A stretch of DNA of 64,000 nucleotides from Streptomyces barkulensis (GTDB lineage Bacteria > Actinomycetota > Actinomycetes > Streptomycetales > Streptomycetaceae), in the NCBI RefSeq assembly GCF_002843305.1, contig NZ_PGSG01000009.1:124001-188000 (forward strand), given 5' to 3'. Both the position numbers and the translations under genes were made by a program. The first letter of the stretch is position 1. Every line of letters starts with the position of its first letter. A model generated the notes under the pieces. That model was not told the DNA's origin and made no database searches. It was given only the letters and a program-made list of their open reading frames with translations. Below, piece after piece: positions 34,428 through 43,986 of the stretch.

Positions 34428-36347
34428 CTACGACCAGAGCGCGGCGGCGCCGCGGTCGCGCAGCGAACGGCCGTACCGCTCCAGCGTCCACAGCTGCTCG
34501 GCGACGGCCGTCTGGGCCTCGTCCCCGCTGTTCGCCATGCGCGCGAGGGTGCTGCTCAGTTCGGCGATCCGGCGGTTGACCGCCTCCAGCCGCACCTTGA
34601 CCAGGAACTCCCCGGCGTAGGCCTCGTCGGGCTCGCGCGGGGTGCGCAGCGGCTCGACGCTCAGCTCGGTGATCATCGACCGCACGGTGTCGTCCGGCGC
34701 GGCGTCCCGCACCCGCGTCAGGTACTCCCCGTCGGCCCGCTCCACTCCCCCGGCCCTCTCCACGGCCCGGCGCACCTCGGCGTAGGGCTCGGCGGTGAAC
34801 TCGTCGGCCCCGTAGGCGTCGAAGAGCGGGGAGACCAGCACCGGGAACTGCAGTGCCAGCTTGAGCAGTTCGCGCTCGGCCAGCCGCTGGGGGCTGCGCA
34901 GGTCCAGCCGGGGGCCGCCGGGCGCGGGGCCGGGCCTCACCTGCGGTGCGGGCGGTGAAGCGGGGCGGCGCTGCCGCGGACCTCCCTGGCCTCCCGGGCC
35001 GCCGGCCCGCCGCTCGCGCTCCCAGCGGGCCAGCTGCCCCACCCGCCGCACCACGAACTCGGTGTCGAGGATGCCCAGCAGCCCGGCCAGGCGTACGGCG
35101 TACTGGTGCTGGATCGAGCCGTCCTTGATCCGCGCGACGATCGGCGCGGCCTCCTCCAGGGCGGCGGCCCGGCCCTCGGCGGTGTCCAGGTTGTGCTGCC
35201 CGGTGACCGAGCGGATGGCGAATTCGAACAGTGGCGAGCGCCCCTGGACCAGGGCCGCCACCGCCTCGTCGCCCTCGGTCAGCCGCAGTTCGCACGGGTC
35301 CATGCCGCCGGGGGTGATGGCGATGGAGGTGCGGGCGGCGAACTTCTGGTCGTCCTCGAAGGCGCGCAGCGCGGCCTTCTGCCCGGCCGCGTCGCCGTCG
35401 AAGGTGAAGACGACCTCCGAGCGGGAGTTGTCCATCAGCAGCCGCCGCAGGATCTTGATGTGCTCGCCGCCGAAGGCGGTGCCGCAGGTGGCGATGGCGC
35501 CGGTGACCCCGGCGAGGTGGCAGGCCATCACGTCCGTGTAGCCCTCGACGACCACGGCCCGGCCGGTCTTGGCGATCTCGCGCTTGGCCAGGTCGATGCC
35601 GTAGAGCACCTGGGACTTGTGGTAGATCGCCGTCTCGGGGGTGTTGAGGTACTTCGGCCCGTTGTCGTCCTCGCGCAGCTTGCGGGCGCCGAAGCCGACG
35701 ACCTCGCCGGTGATGTCGCGGATGGGCCACATCAGCCGGCCGCGGAAGCGGTCGATGGGGCGGCCGTTGCGGCTCTCCTGGGCGAGGCCGGCCAGGATCA
35801 GCTCCTTGTCGCTGAAGCCCTTGCCGCGCAGGAAGCGGGTGAGGTGGTCCCAGCCGGCCGGGGAGTAGCCGACGCCGAAGTGCGCGGCGGCCTCCTGTCC
35901 GAAGCCGCGCTCGGCCAGGAAGCGGCGGCCGGTCTCGGCCTCCGGCGAGTCGAGCTGCTCGGTGTAGAAGGCGGCGGCGGCCTTGTGCGCCTGGACCAGC
36001 CGGATGCGCTCGCCCTGCTGGCGGCCGGGGGCGTAGCCGCCCTCCTCGTAGCGCAGGGTGACCCCCGCCTGGGAGGCGAGCCGCTCGACGGCCTCGGAGA
36101 AGGAGAGGTGGTCCACCTTCATCACGAAGTCGAGGGTGTCCCCGCCGGCCTGGCAGCCGAAGCAGTGGTACAGGCCCTTGCTCGGGCTGACGTGGAAGGA
36201 GGGGGACTTCTCGTCGTGGAAGGGGCACAGGCCCTTGAGGTTTCCGCCGCCGGCCGGGCGCAGCTGGAGGTACTCGGAGACGACGGCGTCGATCGGGACC
36301 GCGTCCCGTACCGCCTTCACGTCGTCGTCGTTGATCCGTCCCGCCAC
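34428..36347 (-). CDS. dnaG: DNA primase DnaG
   Basis: This 639-residue primase makes RNA primers for replication. The N-terminal CHC2 zinc finger has C41, H44, C62 and C65. The TOPRIM catalytic core shows VVVEGYTDVMACHLAG with the conserved glutamate and FTFDGDAAGQKAA with the metal-binding aspartates. A C-terminal helical part (residues about 440-639) interacts with the DnaB helicase in homologues. A Gly/Arg/Pro linker near residues 425-455 joins the two. Length and order are typical. It is upstream of hrdA on the same strand. Confidence 0.97.
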   Translation of the reverse strand: MAGRINDDDVKAVRDAVPIDAVVSEYLQLRPAGGGNLKGLCPFHDEKSPSFHVSPSKGLYHCFGCQAGGDTLDFVMKVDHLSFSEAVERLASQAGVTLRYEEGGYAPGRQQGERIRLVQAHKAAAAFYTEQLDSPEAETGRRFLAERGFGQEAAAHFGVGYSPAGWDHLTRFLRGKGFSDKELILAGLAQESRNGRPIDRFRGRLMWPIRDITGEVVGFGARKLREDDNGPKYLNTPETAIYHKSQVLYGIDLAKREIAKTGRAVVVEGYTDVMACHLAGVTGAIATCGTAFGGEHIKILRRLLMDNSRSEVVFTFDGDAAGQKAALRAFEDDQKFAARTSIAITPGGMDPCELRLTEGDEAVAALVQGRSPLFEFAIRSVTGQHNLDTAEGRAAALEEAAPIVARIKDGSIQHQYAVRLAGLLGILDTEFVVRRVGQLARWERERRAGGPGGQGGPRQRRPASPPAPQVRPGPAPGGPRLDLRSPQRLAERELLKLALQFPVLVSPLFDAYGADEFTAEPYAEVRRAVERAGGVERADGEYLTRVRDAAPDDTVRSMITELSVEPLRTPREPDEAYAGEFLVKVRLEAVNRRIAELSSTLARMANSGDEAQTAVAEQLWTLERYGRSLRDRGAAALWS

Positions 36348-36357
36348 GGCGGAAAGT

Positions 36358-36936
36358 CTACGGCCGCGCCGCGGTGTCCCCGGCAGGGCGGGTCCGGGGC
36401 CGGACCTCCCGGACGAACACGAGGTGCGGGCCGACGCCCTCGATGACGAACTCCTCGCCGTGCGCCCGGAAACCCTGGCGCTCGTAGAAGCCCCGGGCCG
36501 TGGTGCGTCCGTTGCACCACAGCAGTGCGGCGCCGCGGGCGGCGGCCTCGGCGGTGCCCGCGCGCAGCACGGCGGCGCCGTGGCCCCGGCCGCGGGCGGC
36601 GGGGGCGCTGGCCATGCCCCGGAAGCGGTACGCGGTCGCGGCAGAGTCCGGCTGCGGGCCGGAGAGGGGTTCGGGGAACGGGCCGGGGAACGGCTCGGGG
36701 AAGAACGTGCCGCATCCGAGGACCTCCGGGGCGTCCCCCTCGCGGAAGCCCCCGTAGGAGTCCCCGTAGGAGTCCTCGTAGGAGTCCTCGTAGGAGGCGA
36801 TGTGGAACGCGGCGGGGTCGCCGTCCTCGGGGAAGACCGCCGCCTCGCGCGGCAGCCCCGGGCGCAGCACCTCCCGGCGCAGGCCGAGGATCTCGGACGC
36901 GGGCACCAGCGCGGTACGGATGACGGGGGCAGTCAT
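36358..36936 (-). CDS. GNAT family N-acetyltransferase with tandem-repeat insert
   Basis: This 192-residue protein has the GNAT acetyl-CoA site (FRGMASAPAARGRGHGAAVL) and the C-terminal FYERQGFRAHGEEFVIEGVGPH. Between strands 2 and 4 there is an unusual insert: a SYED/SYGD repeat (12-base DNA units at 36753-36796) and then a FPEPFPGPFPEP repeat. The insert lengthens the loop that normally joins beta-strands. It starts at ATG 36936 and ends ten bases before the dnaG start. The acceptor substrate is unknown. Confidence 0.85.
   Translation of the reverse strand: MTAPVIRTALVPASEILGLRREVLRPGLPREAAVFPEDGDPAAFHIASYEDSYEDSYGDSYGGFREGDAPEVLGCGTFFPEPFPGPFPEPLSGPQPDSAATAYRFRGMASAPAARGRGHGAAVLRAGTAEAAARGAALLWCNGRTTARGFYERQGFRAHGEEFVIEGVGPHLVFVREVRPRTRPAGDTAARP
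36753..36796 (-). repeat. 12-bp tandem repeat inside the GNAT gene
   Basis: Nearly four copies of a CGTAGGAGTCCC-like unit encode a Tyr-Glu/Gly-Asp-Ser repeat. The length is a multiple of three, so copy-number change would keep the frame. Confidence 0.8.
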
Positions 36937-37013
36937 ACCGCCACGCTACGGTTTCGCGGGCGGCGGCCCGCGGCCGGGGCGGAATCGAGGCGGGTCCGGG
37001 CGGGGCCGGCGGG

Positions 37014-38276
37014 TCAGTCTCCGGCCAGCTCCTCCAGCGGCAGCGAGGGGTCGGCCAGCTTCTCCGGATCGGTCTCCCGGCCGGAGCGGACCAGCCGCTG
37101 GACCGGCCCGGTGACGCCTTCGGTGTTCATGCCCAGCCCGGCCAGCACCCGCCCCTCGCTCAGCCAGAACGCGGTGAACTCCCGCTTGCCGAGGTCGCCG
37201 CGGACGACCACCTGGTCGTACGAGCCGGGCGGCGCCCAGCCGGAGTACTCCATGCTCATGTCGTACTGGTCGGAGAAGAAGTACGGCACCCGGTCGTAGC
37301 AGACCTCCTGGCCGAGCATCGCCCGGGCTGCGGCCGGTCCGCCGTTCAGGGCGTTGGCCCAGTGCTCGACGCGCAGCCGGGTGCCGAACAGCGGGTGGTG
37401 GAGGGCGGCGACGTCGCCGGCCGCGTGGATGTCGGGGTCGCTGGTGCGCAGCGAGGCGTCCACCGCGATGCCGCCCACGGGCTCCCCGGCCAGTTCCAGC
37501 CCGGCGGCCCGGGCCAGGGAGACGCGGGGGGCGGCGCCGATGGCGGCGAGCACGGCGTGCGCCGGGTGCTCCTCGCCGTCCCCCGTGCGCACGGCCAGGA
37601 CCTGGCTGTCCTGGCCGACGATCTCGGTGAGGGAGGTGCCGAAGTACAGGCGCACGCCGTGTTCGCGGTGCAGGTCGGCGAGGACGGCGCCCAGCTCGGG
37701 GCCGAGTACGGGGTGCAGCGGGGTGGGGTTCGGCTCGATCACGGTGACCTCGGCGCCCCAGGAGCGGGCGACCGCGGCAACCTCCAGGCCGATCCGGCCC
37801 GCGCCCGCGACGACCAGGTGCCCGTTGTCGCGGCCGAGTCCGGCCAGGGTGCCGCGCAGTCGGTCGGCGTGCGCCAGACGGCGCAGGTGGTGCACCCCGG
37901 CCAGCCCGGTGCCGGGGACGTTCAGGCGGCGCGGCTCGGCGCCGGTGGCCAGCAGCAGCTTGTCGTAGTGGATCCGGGTGCCGTCGCCGAGCTCCACCGT
38001 CATCGCCTCCCGGTCGAGGCGGACGGCGGGCTGGCCGAGGTGGAGCTCGACGGCGGCCCCGGCGTACCAGGCGGGCTCGTGGACGAAGACGCCGTCGCGT
38101 TCGGCGGTGCCGCCGAGGTAGCCCTTGGAGAGGGGAGGCCGCTCGTAGGGGTGGTCGCGTTCGTCGCCGATCAGGATGACGCGGCCGGTGAAGCCCTCCG
38201 CCCGCAGGGTCTCGGCCGCCTTCGCCCCGGCCAGGCCGCCGCCGACGATGACGAACGTGCGATGTGCGTCGACCAC
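37014..38276 (-). CDS. FAD-dependent NAD(P)H oxidoreductase, ferredoxin/rubredoxin-reductase type
   Basis: This 420-residue flavoprotein has an N-terminal FAD site (FVIVGGGLAGAKAAETLRAEG), the PLSKGYLGG motif of oxygenase-coupled NADH-ferredoxin reductases, a second dinucleotide site (LVVAGAGRIGLEVAAVARSWGAEVTVIE) and the late FAD motif DIHAAGDVAALHHP. A C-terminal reductase domain ends the protein. The second Rossmann motif reads GAGRIG rather than the usual GxGxIG with a Gly at position 3, a small departure. Start is GTG 38276 with GGAGG six bases upstream. It would pass electrons from NAD(P)H to a ferredoxin; the partner is not adjacent. Confidence 0.9.
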   Translation of the reverse strand: MVDAHRTFVIVGGGLAGAKAAETLRAEGFTGRVILIGDERDHPYERPPLSKGYLGGTAERDGVFVHEPAWYAGAAVELHLGQPAVRLDREAMTVELGDGTRIHYDKLLLATGAEPRRLNVPGTGLAGVHHLRRLAHADRLRGTLAGLGRDNGHLVVAGAGRIGLEVAAVARSWGAEVTVIEPNPTPLHPVLGPELGAVLADLHREHGVRLYFGTSLTEIVGQDSQVLAVRTGDGEEHPAHAVLAAIGAAPRVSLARAAGLELAGEPVGGIAVDASLRTSDPDIHAAGDVAALHHPLFGTRLRVEHWANALNGGPAAARAMLGQEVCYDRVPYFFSDQYDMSMEYSGWAPPGSYDQVVVRGDLGKREFTAFWLSEGRVLAGLGMNTEGVTGPVQRLVRSGRETDPEKLADPSLPLEELAGD

Positions 38277-38526
38277 GTGCTTCCTCCTCGTTGCGCTGCC
38301 CCCCTGCGGTGGATTCCCCGGGAGTGTGCCCCGCCGGCCGCGCCGCCGTGAGGGGCGGCGGGCCGGTGGTGCGGGCAGGGGTCCGGGGAGGGCCCGCGGC
38401 CGGTTCCGCGGACGTCTCCCACAGATCCTCCCCATCCTCCGGGCCGCTCTATACCTCTTCGCGCGCAGCGTCCTCGTATGTCTGGAACCATCGGGTACGC
38501 GCACCCGCCTTCGCGCGTCCGTGCGC

Positions 38527-39873
38527 TCAGACCGCGGGGCGGGCCCGGCCGGGCGCGGTCCGCGCCGCCTCCGGGCCCTGACCGCACGCCTGGCCGTGGA
38601 GGACGCGGCGGGCGGTCAGAGCGAGGGAGAGCTCGGCCATCTCGTGGGGGCGGCCGAGCGACCTGCCGGTGAGCTGTTCGAAGCGGCGCAGCCGGTTGAG
38701 GACGGTGTTGCGGTGGCAGAACAGCCTGCTCCCGGCCCGCCGCGCCGATCCGTCGCACTCCAGCCAGGCGGTGAGGGTGTCCAGCAGCAGGTCCCGGTCG
38801 GCGCCCTCCAGCCTCAGCACCGGTCCCAGCACCCGGTCGGCCAGCGCCGCGGCCAGGCCGGGCGAGGAGACCAGCAGGGCGGCGGGCAGATGCTCGTGGA
38901 GCAGGACCGGGGCCCCGCCCGGGGCGGCCGAGCGCAGCGCGGTCTCGGCGAGCCGGCGGGCTTCGCCGATCCGGGCCAGGCCCTCCACCGCGAAGCTGAT
39001 GCCGGTACGCAGCCCCGGCAGCGCGGGCAGGGCTCCCGCCAGCTCCGCCAGCAGGCCGTCGGCGGTGCCGGAGGCGTCGGGGGCGTCGGCGCCACCGGAG
39101 ACGCCGTGATCGCCGTGATCGCCGTGATCGCCGTGATCGCCGCCGAGCGTGGCGATGCCCAGGTCGGCGTCGGACCGGGGGTGCCACAGGATCCGTACGG
39201 CCGCGGGGACGCGGGAGCGGATCAGTCCGCGGTGGGCCTCCCGGCCGGGGCCCGCGACGGCCACCACCGCGTACCGGCCCCGTTCGGGCAGCCCCAGCGC
39301 CTCGGAGGTCTCCACGAGGTCCGCGACGCGCATGGTGCCCTCCAGCAGGGCGTCGGCCATCAGCCGCTGGCGGTTGCCGTGGCGCCAGGCCAGCCGGCGC
39401 TCGGTCTGCCGGTACGCCTCGGCGACCACCGCGCAGTGCTCGTCGACGAAGTCCCACACCTCGGCCGCGACGTGGACCAGCAGCCGCGCGCCGTCGGGGT
39501 CGTACCGGGTGACCCGGTCCACCAGGGACTGCCAGACCACCGCGCCGCCGAGCCGGAAGGCCCGCATCAGGGCGTCCAGCGGCAGTCCCTGCTCGGCGCG
39601 GTCGGCGCCGATCCGCCACGAGCAGCGGCGGGCGGCGTCGCGCAGTTCCTTGGGGCGCAGCAGGGAGCCCACGTTGTGCCGCAGGGAGCGGTACACCTCG
39701 TGCCACAGCTCGTCCTGGTCGACGGAGGCGGCGCGGTAGGCGGGCTCCTCCTTGCACAGAAGCTCGACCACGCGGTCGGTGAGCCGGGGGAGTTCGTCCA
39801 TCAGCGGGCGGGCGGCCCGGTGCAGCACGGCCACGGCCTCGGCGTTCACGGGGGCGCGTACGACGGGGTGCAT
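38527..39873 (-). CDS. PucR/CdaR family transcriptional regulator
   Basis: This 448-residue regulator has an N-terminal helical sensor region (RsbR/N-type, residues about 20-170), a degenerate GGDEF-like middle part, and the C-terminal PucR HTH: DTLTAWLECDGSARRAGSRLFCHRNTVLNRLRRFEQLTGRSL. In the middle it carries a GDHGDHGDHGDHG run from four 9-base repeats. Members activate catabolic or secondary genes, but the target here is unknown. It is transcribed toward the ferredoxin-reductase-like gene, with a 250-base gap containing a TATAGA -10-like box (38453-38448). Confidence 0.87.
   Translation of the reverse strand: MHPVVRAPVNAEAVAVLHRAARPLMDELPRLTDRVVELLCKEEPAYRAASVDQDELWHEVYRSLRHNVGSLLRPKELRDAARRCSWRIGADRAEQGLPLDALMRAFRLGGAVVWQSLVDRVTRYDPDGARLLVHVAAEVWDFVDEHCAVVAEAYRQTERRLAWRHGNRQRLMADALLEGTMRVADLVETSEALGLPERGRYAVVAVAGPGREAHRGLIRSRVPAAVRILWHPRSDADLGIATLGGDHGDHGDHGDHGVSGGADAPDASGTADGLLAELAGALPALPGLRTGISFAVEGLARIGEARRLAETALRSAAPGGAPVLLHEHLPAALLVSSPGLAAALADRVLGPVLRLEGADRDLLLDTLTAWLECDGSARRAGSRLFCHRNTVLNRLRRFEQLTGRSLGRPHEMAELSLALTARRVLHGQACGQGPEAARTAPGRARPAV
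39102..39140 (-). repeat. 9-bp tandem repeat in the pucR-like gene
   Basis: Four exact copies of CGCCGTGAT (39102-39137) plus a partial fifth encode a Gly-Asp-His repeat. The His/Asp pattern might bind metal, but this is only a thought. Confidence 0.8.
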
Positions 39874-40056
39874 CTCGGTCCTCCACCTGGCGGGTGTCGG
39901 GAGCGGCTCGATGCAGCATTGTCAGCAGGCCCGGACCGGGATATCCAGAGGCGTGCGGAAATCGCTTAGCGACCGCTCAGTCTCCCAGGTGTACGGCGGC
40001 GCGACCGGCACCCGGCCCCGCCGGTCACGCCGCCGGTCACGCCGCCGGTCCTGCTC

Positions 40057-43008
40057 TCAGCCGTCGTGCCGGCCGTCGCCGGCCGCCGCCAGGACCCGGG
40101 TGAGCTCCACCCGGGAGCGGATGCCCAGCGCGGCGAAGACGTTGCGCAGGTGGTGGTCGACCGTGCGGGGGCTGACCGACAGCCGCAGCGCGACCTCCCG
40201 GTTGGTGGCCCCCTCGGCAACACAGCGCGCGATGCGCAGCTGCTGCGGGGTCAGTCTGCCCAGCACCCGCGGCGCGCCCTGCCCCGCCGCCTCGCCGGTG
40301 GCCCGCAGCTCGGCGCGGGCCTGGTCGGCCCAGCTCCGGGCGCCGCACCGCTCGAAGGCCAGGAGCGCGTCGCGCAGCACCCCGCGGGCCGCGCCCGGCC
40401 GGCGGCCGCGGCGCAGCGCCTTGCCGTGCAGCAGCTGGGTGCGGCCGTACTCGAAGTCGCTGTCGATCCGCGCGTGCGCCTCCAGCGCCTCCGCGAACAG
40501 CTCCGGCGCCTCCTCCGGCCCGGCGAGCAGGGCCCGGCAGCGGGCGAGGTGGACGGGGGCCATCGGGTCCGCGGTGACGGCGGTCCACCGGGCGAAGTGC
40601 GCCAGCGCGGCGTGCGCGGTGCGCCGGTCGCCCGCCTGGGCGGCCGCCTCCACCAGGCACGGCGCGGCCAGTGCCTGGAGCGCGAAGTGCCCGCGCCCGG
40701 AGGCGGTCCCCGGCAGTTCGCCCGGGCCGGTGCCCACCAGCGGTTCCAGCCGGGCCGCCGCCTCGTGCGGTCTGCCGTGCCCCATGTCGCAGCGGGCCAG
40801 CGCCCACTGAGCCAGGGTGGCGGCCACTCCCAGGCCGTGCGGGCCGGCGTCCTCGCCCGCCGCGCGGGCGTGCCCGGCGCAGGCGGCCGCGTCCCCCTCC
40901 ACGGCCGCGGCCATCGCCAGCACCGCGTGGTGGTGGGCGGCGCAGTTGCGCTGGCCGCTGCGGCGGGCGCGGCGCAGCCCGTCCTCGGCATGGGCGCGGG
41001 CCCGGCTGTGCCGCCCGGCCCGCAGCTCGCTGTAGGCCAGATGCTCCAGCGCCTGGGGCACGACGGCGGCCGGCCCGCACGCCCTGGCCGCGGCCAGGGC
41101 GCGGGTGTTGAGGTCGTGGGCCGCCGCGACGTCGCCGACGACCAGGGCCACGATCCCGGCCCGCAGCAGCCTCCAGGGCTGCCGCTCGCCCGCGGCGTGC
41201 TCCAGGACGCGCAGCAGCATCGGGCCGCCGCGGTCGATGTCGCCGCGGAGCACCGCGTCCAGACCCGCGCGGTAGTCGTCGAGCAGCGGGTCCTCCGCGG
41301 GGGTCCTCAGCTCGGCGATACGGGCGAGGTCGGCGCGGAAACCGGCGATGTCGCCGATCGCCCAGGCCGCCTCGGTCGCGTGCAGCAGCGCCCGGCGGGC
41401 GGTGTGCGGGTCGTAGGGGCCCAGCAGCCCGGCGGCGTAGGACAGCAGCTCATGGGCGTCGGTGACCACGCCGTTGCGCAGCTCCAGTACTCCGCGCACG
41501 AGTTCGGTCCGGCCGCGCACGGTGTCGTGGACGGGAAGCGTACGGGCCCGGTCCAGCAGGGTCAGGGCCCGGTACGGGCGTCCGGCCGACCAGGCGTGCT
41601 CGGCCGCGGCGGTCAGCCGGGCCGCGCGCACGCCGGTGCCCTGGGCTTCTCCGAACCCGCCGTCTGCTCCGGTGAGTTCGGCGGAACGCCACAGGGCGTC
41701 GGCCAGTTCGGCGTGGGTGTGCTCGTCGGTCGCCGTGGTGTCGGAGGCGACGGCGGCCAGCGCGTCGGCCAGCTCCGGATCCGCGCCCTCCTGCGGCAGG
41801 GCGGCCGCGGCGCGGTGGCGCAGGGCGAGCAGCCGGTGCGATGCCCCCGCGTTCACGCCCTCACCGCTCCGGCCGCCCTCACCGCTCCGGCCGCCCTCAC
41901 CGCTCCGGCCGCCCTCACCGCTCCGGCCGTCCTCACCGCTCCGGCCGTCCTCCGCGCGGGCGCCTTCCAGGGCGCGGGCGAGCAGCCGGTGGGCGGTGCG
42001 CCGCCGCTCGGGCGGCTCGCCCCAGTAGGCGGCGTGGCGCAGCAGCGAGTTGGCGAAGCGCAGCCGGTCGCCCTCACACCGCAGGACGCCGCGGCTTCGG
42101 GCCGGGTCCGCCCCGTCCGGGCCGAGTCCGGCCAGGGCCGCGGCGCGCGCCAGGGTGGAGCAGTCCGCCGTGCCGCCCAGCTCGTACGCGGCCGCGGCCA
42201 GCAGCAGCAGGGTGCGGATCCGTTCGGGCAGTTCCGCCAGTTCGGCGGCGGCCGAGCGCAGCCGGGGCCCGGTGGCGGGAAGCGGGTGGGGCAGTGGTTC
42301 GGCGCCGGTGAGCTGGGCGGGGGTGAGGGAGGCGGCCAGGTCGGTGAGGAGGCCGGGGTTGCCGTCGCCGCTGTGCAGCAGGGCCTCGCGTACGGCCGGG
42401 TCGGCGTCGGCCGGCAGCAGCTCGTCCAGGAACGCGCCGGCGGCCGCGGCGCCCAGCGGCTCCAGCGCGAGTACGGGCAGCCCGGCCAGCAGCGGGTCCT
42501 CGGCGCCGTCGCGGTGCGCCGCGACCAGCATCGCGACGGGCAGCGGCGGGCCCAGCCGCCGGGCCGCGAAGCCCAGGGCCCGGCGGCTGGGCGCGTCGAG
42601 GTGGTGCGCGTCGTCGACGCACAGCAGCAGCGGCCCCTCGGCGGCCAGGTCGTGCAGCAGCGCCGGCAGACCGGCCAGTACCGGCCCCTCGTCGGCGGGC
42701 GCGGCGCCCAGCGCCAGGGCGCGGGCGAGGGCGGCGGTGCGCGGGTCGTCCGGTGCCGCCCGGTCGGCCACCGGCCGCAGCAGGGCGTGCAGTCCGCTGT
42801 AGGGGACGGCGGTCTCGGCGGCCACGCCCCGCGCGCGCAGTACGGTGCCACCCGGGCCGGCCCGCTCGAAGGAGGCCGCCGCGTGGTCCAGCAGGGCGCC
42901 GGCGCCGAGTCCCGGTTCGGCCCGCACCAGCAGCGCGCCGCCCCGTCCCGCGCGTGCGCCGCCGATCAGTTCCGCCACGGCCTTCCGTGCGGTGTTCGCA
43001 CCGTGCAT
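40057..43008 (-). CDS. Large LuxR (LAL) family regulator with degenerate P-loop
   Basis: This 983-residue regulator has an N-terminal AAA-like ATPase part, a long TPR-like helical middle and a C-terminal LuxR HTH (LTPQQLRIARCVAEGATNREVALRLSVSPRTVDHHLRNVFAALGI). The Walker A segment reads AEPGLGAGALL, with Ala 36 where lysine is normally found, while Walker B (LLLCVDDAHHLD) is intact, so ATP binding may be weak or lost. ATG 43008 has AGGAGGG eight bases upstream. Five 18-base tandem repeats (41863-41952) encode a Gly/Arg/Ser/Glu spacer. It is divergent from an alpha/beta hydrolase, a likely target. Confidence 0.88.
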   Translation of the reverse strand: MHGANTARKAVAELIGGARAGRGGALLVRAEPGLGAGALLDHAAASFERAGPGGTVLRARGVAAETAVPYSGLHALLRPVADRAAPDDPRTAALARALALGAAPADEGPVLAGLPALLHDLAAEGPLLLCVDDAHHLDAPSRRALGFAARRLGPPLPVAMLVAAHRDGAEDPLLAGLPVLALEPLGAAAAGAFLDELLPADADPAVREALLHSGDGNPGLLTDLAASLTPAQLTGAEPLPHPLPATGPRLRSAAAELAELPERIRTLLLLAAAAYELGGTADCSTLARAAALAGLGPDGADPARSRGVLRCEGDRLRFANSLLRHAAYWGEPPERRRTAHRLLARALEGARAEDGRSGEDGRSGEGGRSGEGGRSGEGGRSGEGVNAGASHRLLALRHRAAAALPQEGADPELADALAAVASDTTATDEHTHAELADALWRSAELTGADGGFGEAQGTGVRAARLTAAAEHAWSAGRPYRALTLLDRARTLPVHDTVRGRTELVRGVLELRNGVVTDAHELLSYAAGLLGPYDPHTARRALLHATEAAWAIGDIAGFRADLARIAELRTPAEDPLLDDYRAGLDAVLRGDIDRGGPMLLRVLEHAAGERQPWRLLRAGIVALVVGDVAAAHDLNTRALAAARACGPAAVVPQALEHLAYSELRAGRHSRARAHAEDGLRRARRSGQRNCAAHHHAVLAMAAAVEGDAAACAGHARAAGEDAGPHGLGVAATLAQWALARCDMGHGRPHEAAARLEPLVGTGPGELPGTASGRGHFALQALAAPCLVEAAAQAGDRRTAHAALAHFARWTAVTADPMAPVHLARCRALLAGPEEAPELFAEALEAHARIDSDFEYGRTQLLHGKALRRGRRPGAARGVLRDALLAFERCGARSWADQARAELRATGEAAGQGAPRVLGRLTPQQLRIARCVAEGATNREVALRLSVSPRTVDHHLRNVFAALGIRSRVELTRVLAAAGDGRHDG
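41863..41952 (-). repeat. 18-bp tandem repeat, five copies, in the LAL regulator
   Basis: The unit ACCGCTCCGGCCGCCCTC occurs five times in a row; the last two copies have T for C at one position. It encodes SGEGGR/SGEDGR repeats in a loop between the ATPase and TPR parts. Confidence 0.9.
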
Positions 43009-43203
43009 CCGCACATCCCTCCTCGGAAGGGACTCCCAGGTGGCCCGGGTGTCCTCCCACGACAGCACCGAGACCACACAGTGTCCATGACAATAAGGCC
43101 AGGTCGCGACCACCGCCCAGTGGCCGGCCCGGCGGCGTGTGCGCTCGCACAACGGCTCTCCCGGCGACCGCCGGGGCGCGACCGGCCGTCCTACGGTCGG
43201 CCC

Positions 43204-43986
43204 ATGACACGAGAGTTCACCTCCTTCGACGGCGTGACCATCCGCTACCACCGCTGGGACCCGGCGCCCGGCAAGGACAGCGGAATGCCGGTCGTGGTGC
43301 TGCACCACGGCTTCATCGCCGACACCCACACCAACTGGGTCCGGCCCGGCGTCGTCGAGGTGCTGACCCGGCGGGGACGACGGGTGGTCGGCATCGACGC
43401 GCGCGGCCACGGCCGCTCCGACAAGCCGCACGACGCCCGCCACTACGGCGAGAGGGCCATGGCACGCGATCTGCTGGCCCTGCTGGACGTCCTCGGCGAG
43501 GAGCGGGCGCATCTGGTGGGCTACTCGATGGGCGCGGTCACCGCGCTGCTGGCCGCCGCCCGGGACGAGCGCGTCACCCGGCTGGTCGTCGGCGGGGTGG
43601 GGGCCGGGGTGGTCGAGCTGGGCGGGGTGGACACCCGCGAACTGCCCCCCGAACTGGTGGTGGCGGCGCTGCTGGCGGAGGACCCGGCCGACGTGCCGCT
43701 GCGGATGGCGGGCCTGCGGATCTGGGCGGACGAGGTGGGCGCCGACCGCCGCGCCCTGGCCGCGCAGGGCAGGTCCATGCACCAGGGTCCGACCGCGCTG
43801 GCGGACGTCACCGTGCCGACCCTGGTGCTCGCCGGCGCGGACGATCCGCTGGCCGCACGCCCCGGGGTGCTCGCCGACGCGCTCCCCCGCGCCCGGCTCC
43901 GGACCCTGCGCGGCGACCATCTGACGGCCGTGCGCGACCCGTCCTTCGCCCCGGCGATAGCGGACTTCCTGGAGTCCGCCGGCTGA
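43204..43986 (+). CDS. Alpha/beta-fold hydrolase
   Basis: This 260-residue enzyme shows the fold marks: LHHGF oxyanion segment, GIDARGHGRSDKP, and LVGYSMGAVTALLAA with the nucleophile serine in GYSMG. The acid is probably in LAGADDPLAA and the histidine in RGDHLTAV. It could be an esterase, lactonase or haloperoxidase-like hydrolase; the substrate is unknown. ATG 43204 is 195 bases from the divergent LAL regulator start, suggesting control by it. Confidence 0.88.
   Translation: MTREFTSFDGVTIRYHRWDPAPGKDSGMPVVVLHHGFIADTHTNWVRPGVVEVLTRRGRRVVGIDARGHGRSDKPHDARHYGERAMARDLLALLDVLGEERAHLVGYSMGAVTALLAAARDERVTRLVVGGVGAGVVELGGVDTRELPPELVVAALLAEDPADVPLRMAGLRIWADEVGADRRALAAQGRSMHQGPTALADVTVPTLVLAGADDPLAARPGVLADALPRARLRTLRGDHLTAVRDPSFAPAIADFLESAG

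Noticed and set aside
41863..41952. Regular repeats resembling a CRISPR array
   Set aside because: Units are contiguous 18-mers without spacers inside a coding frame; no cas genes are present in the window.
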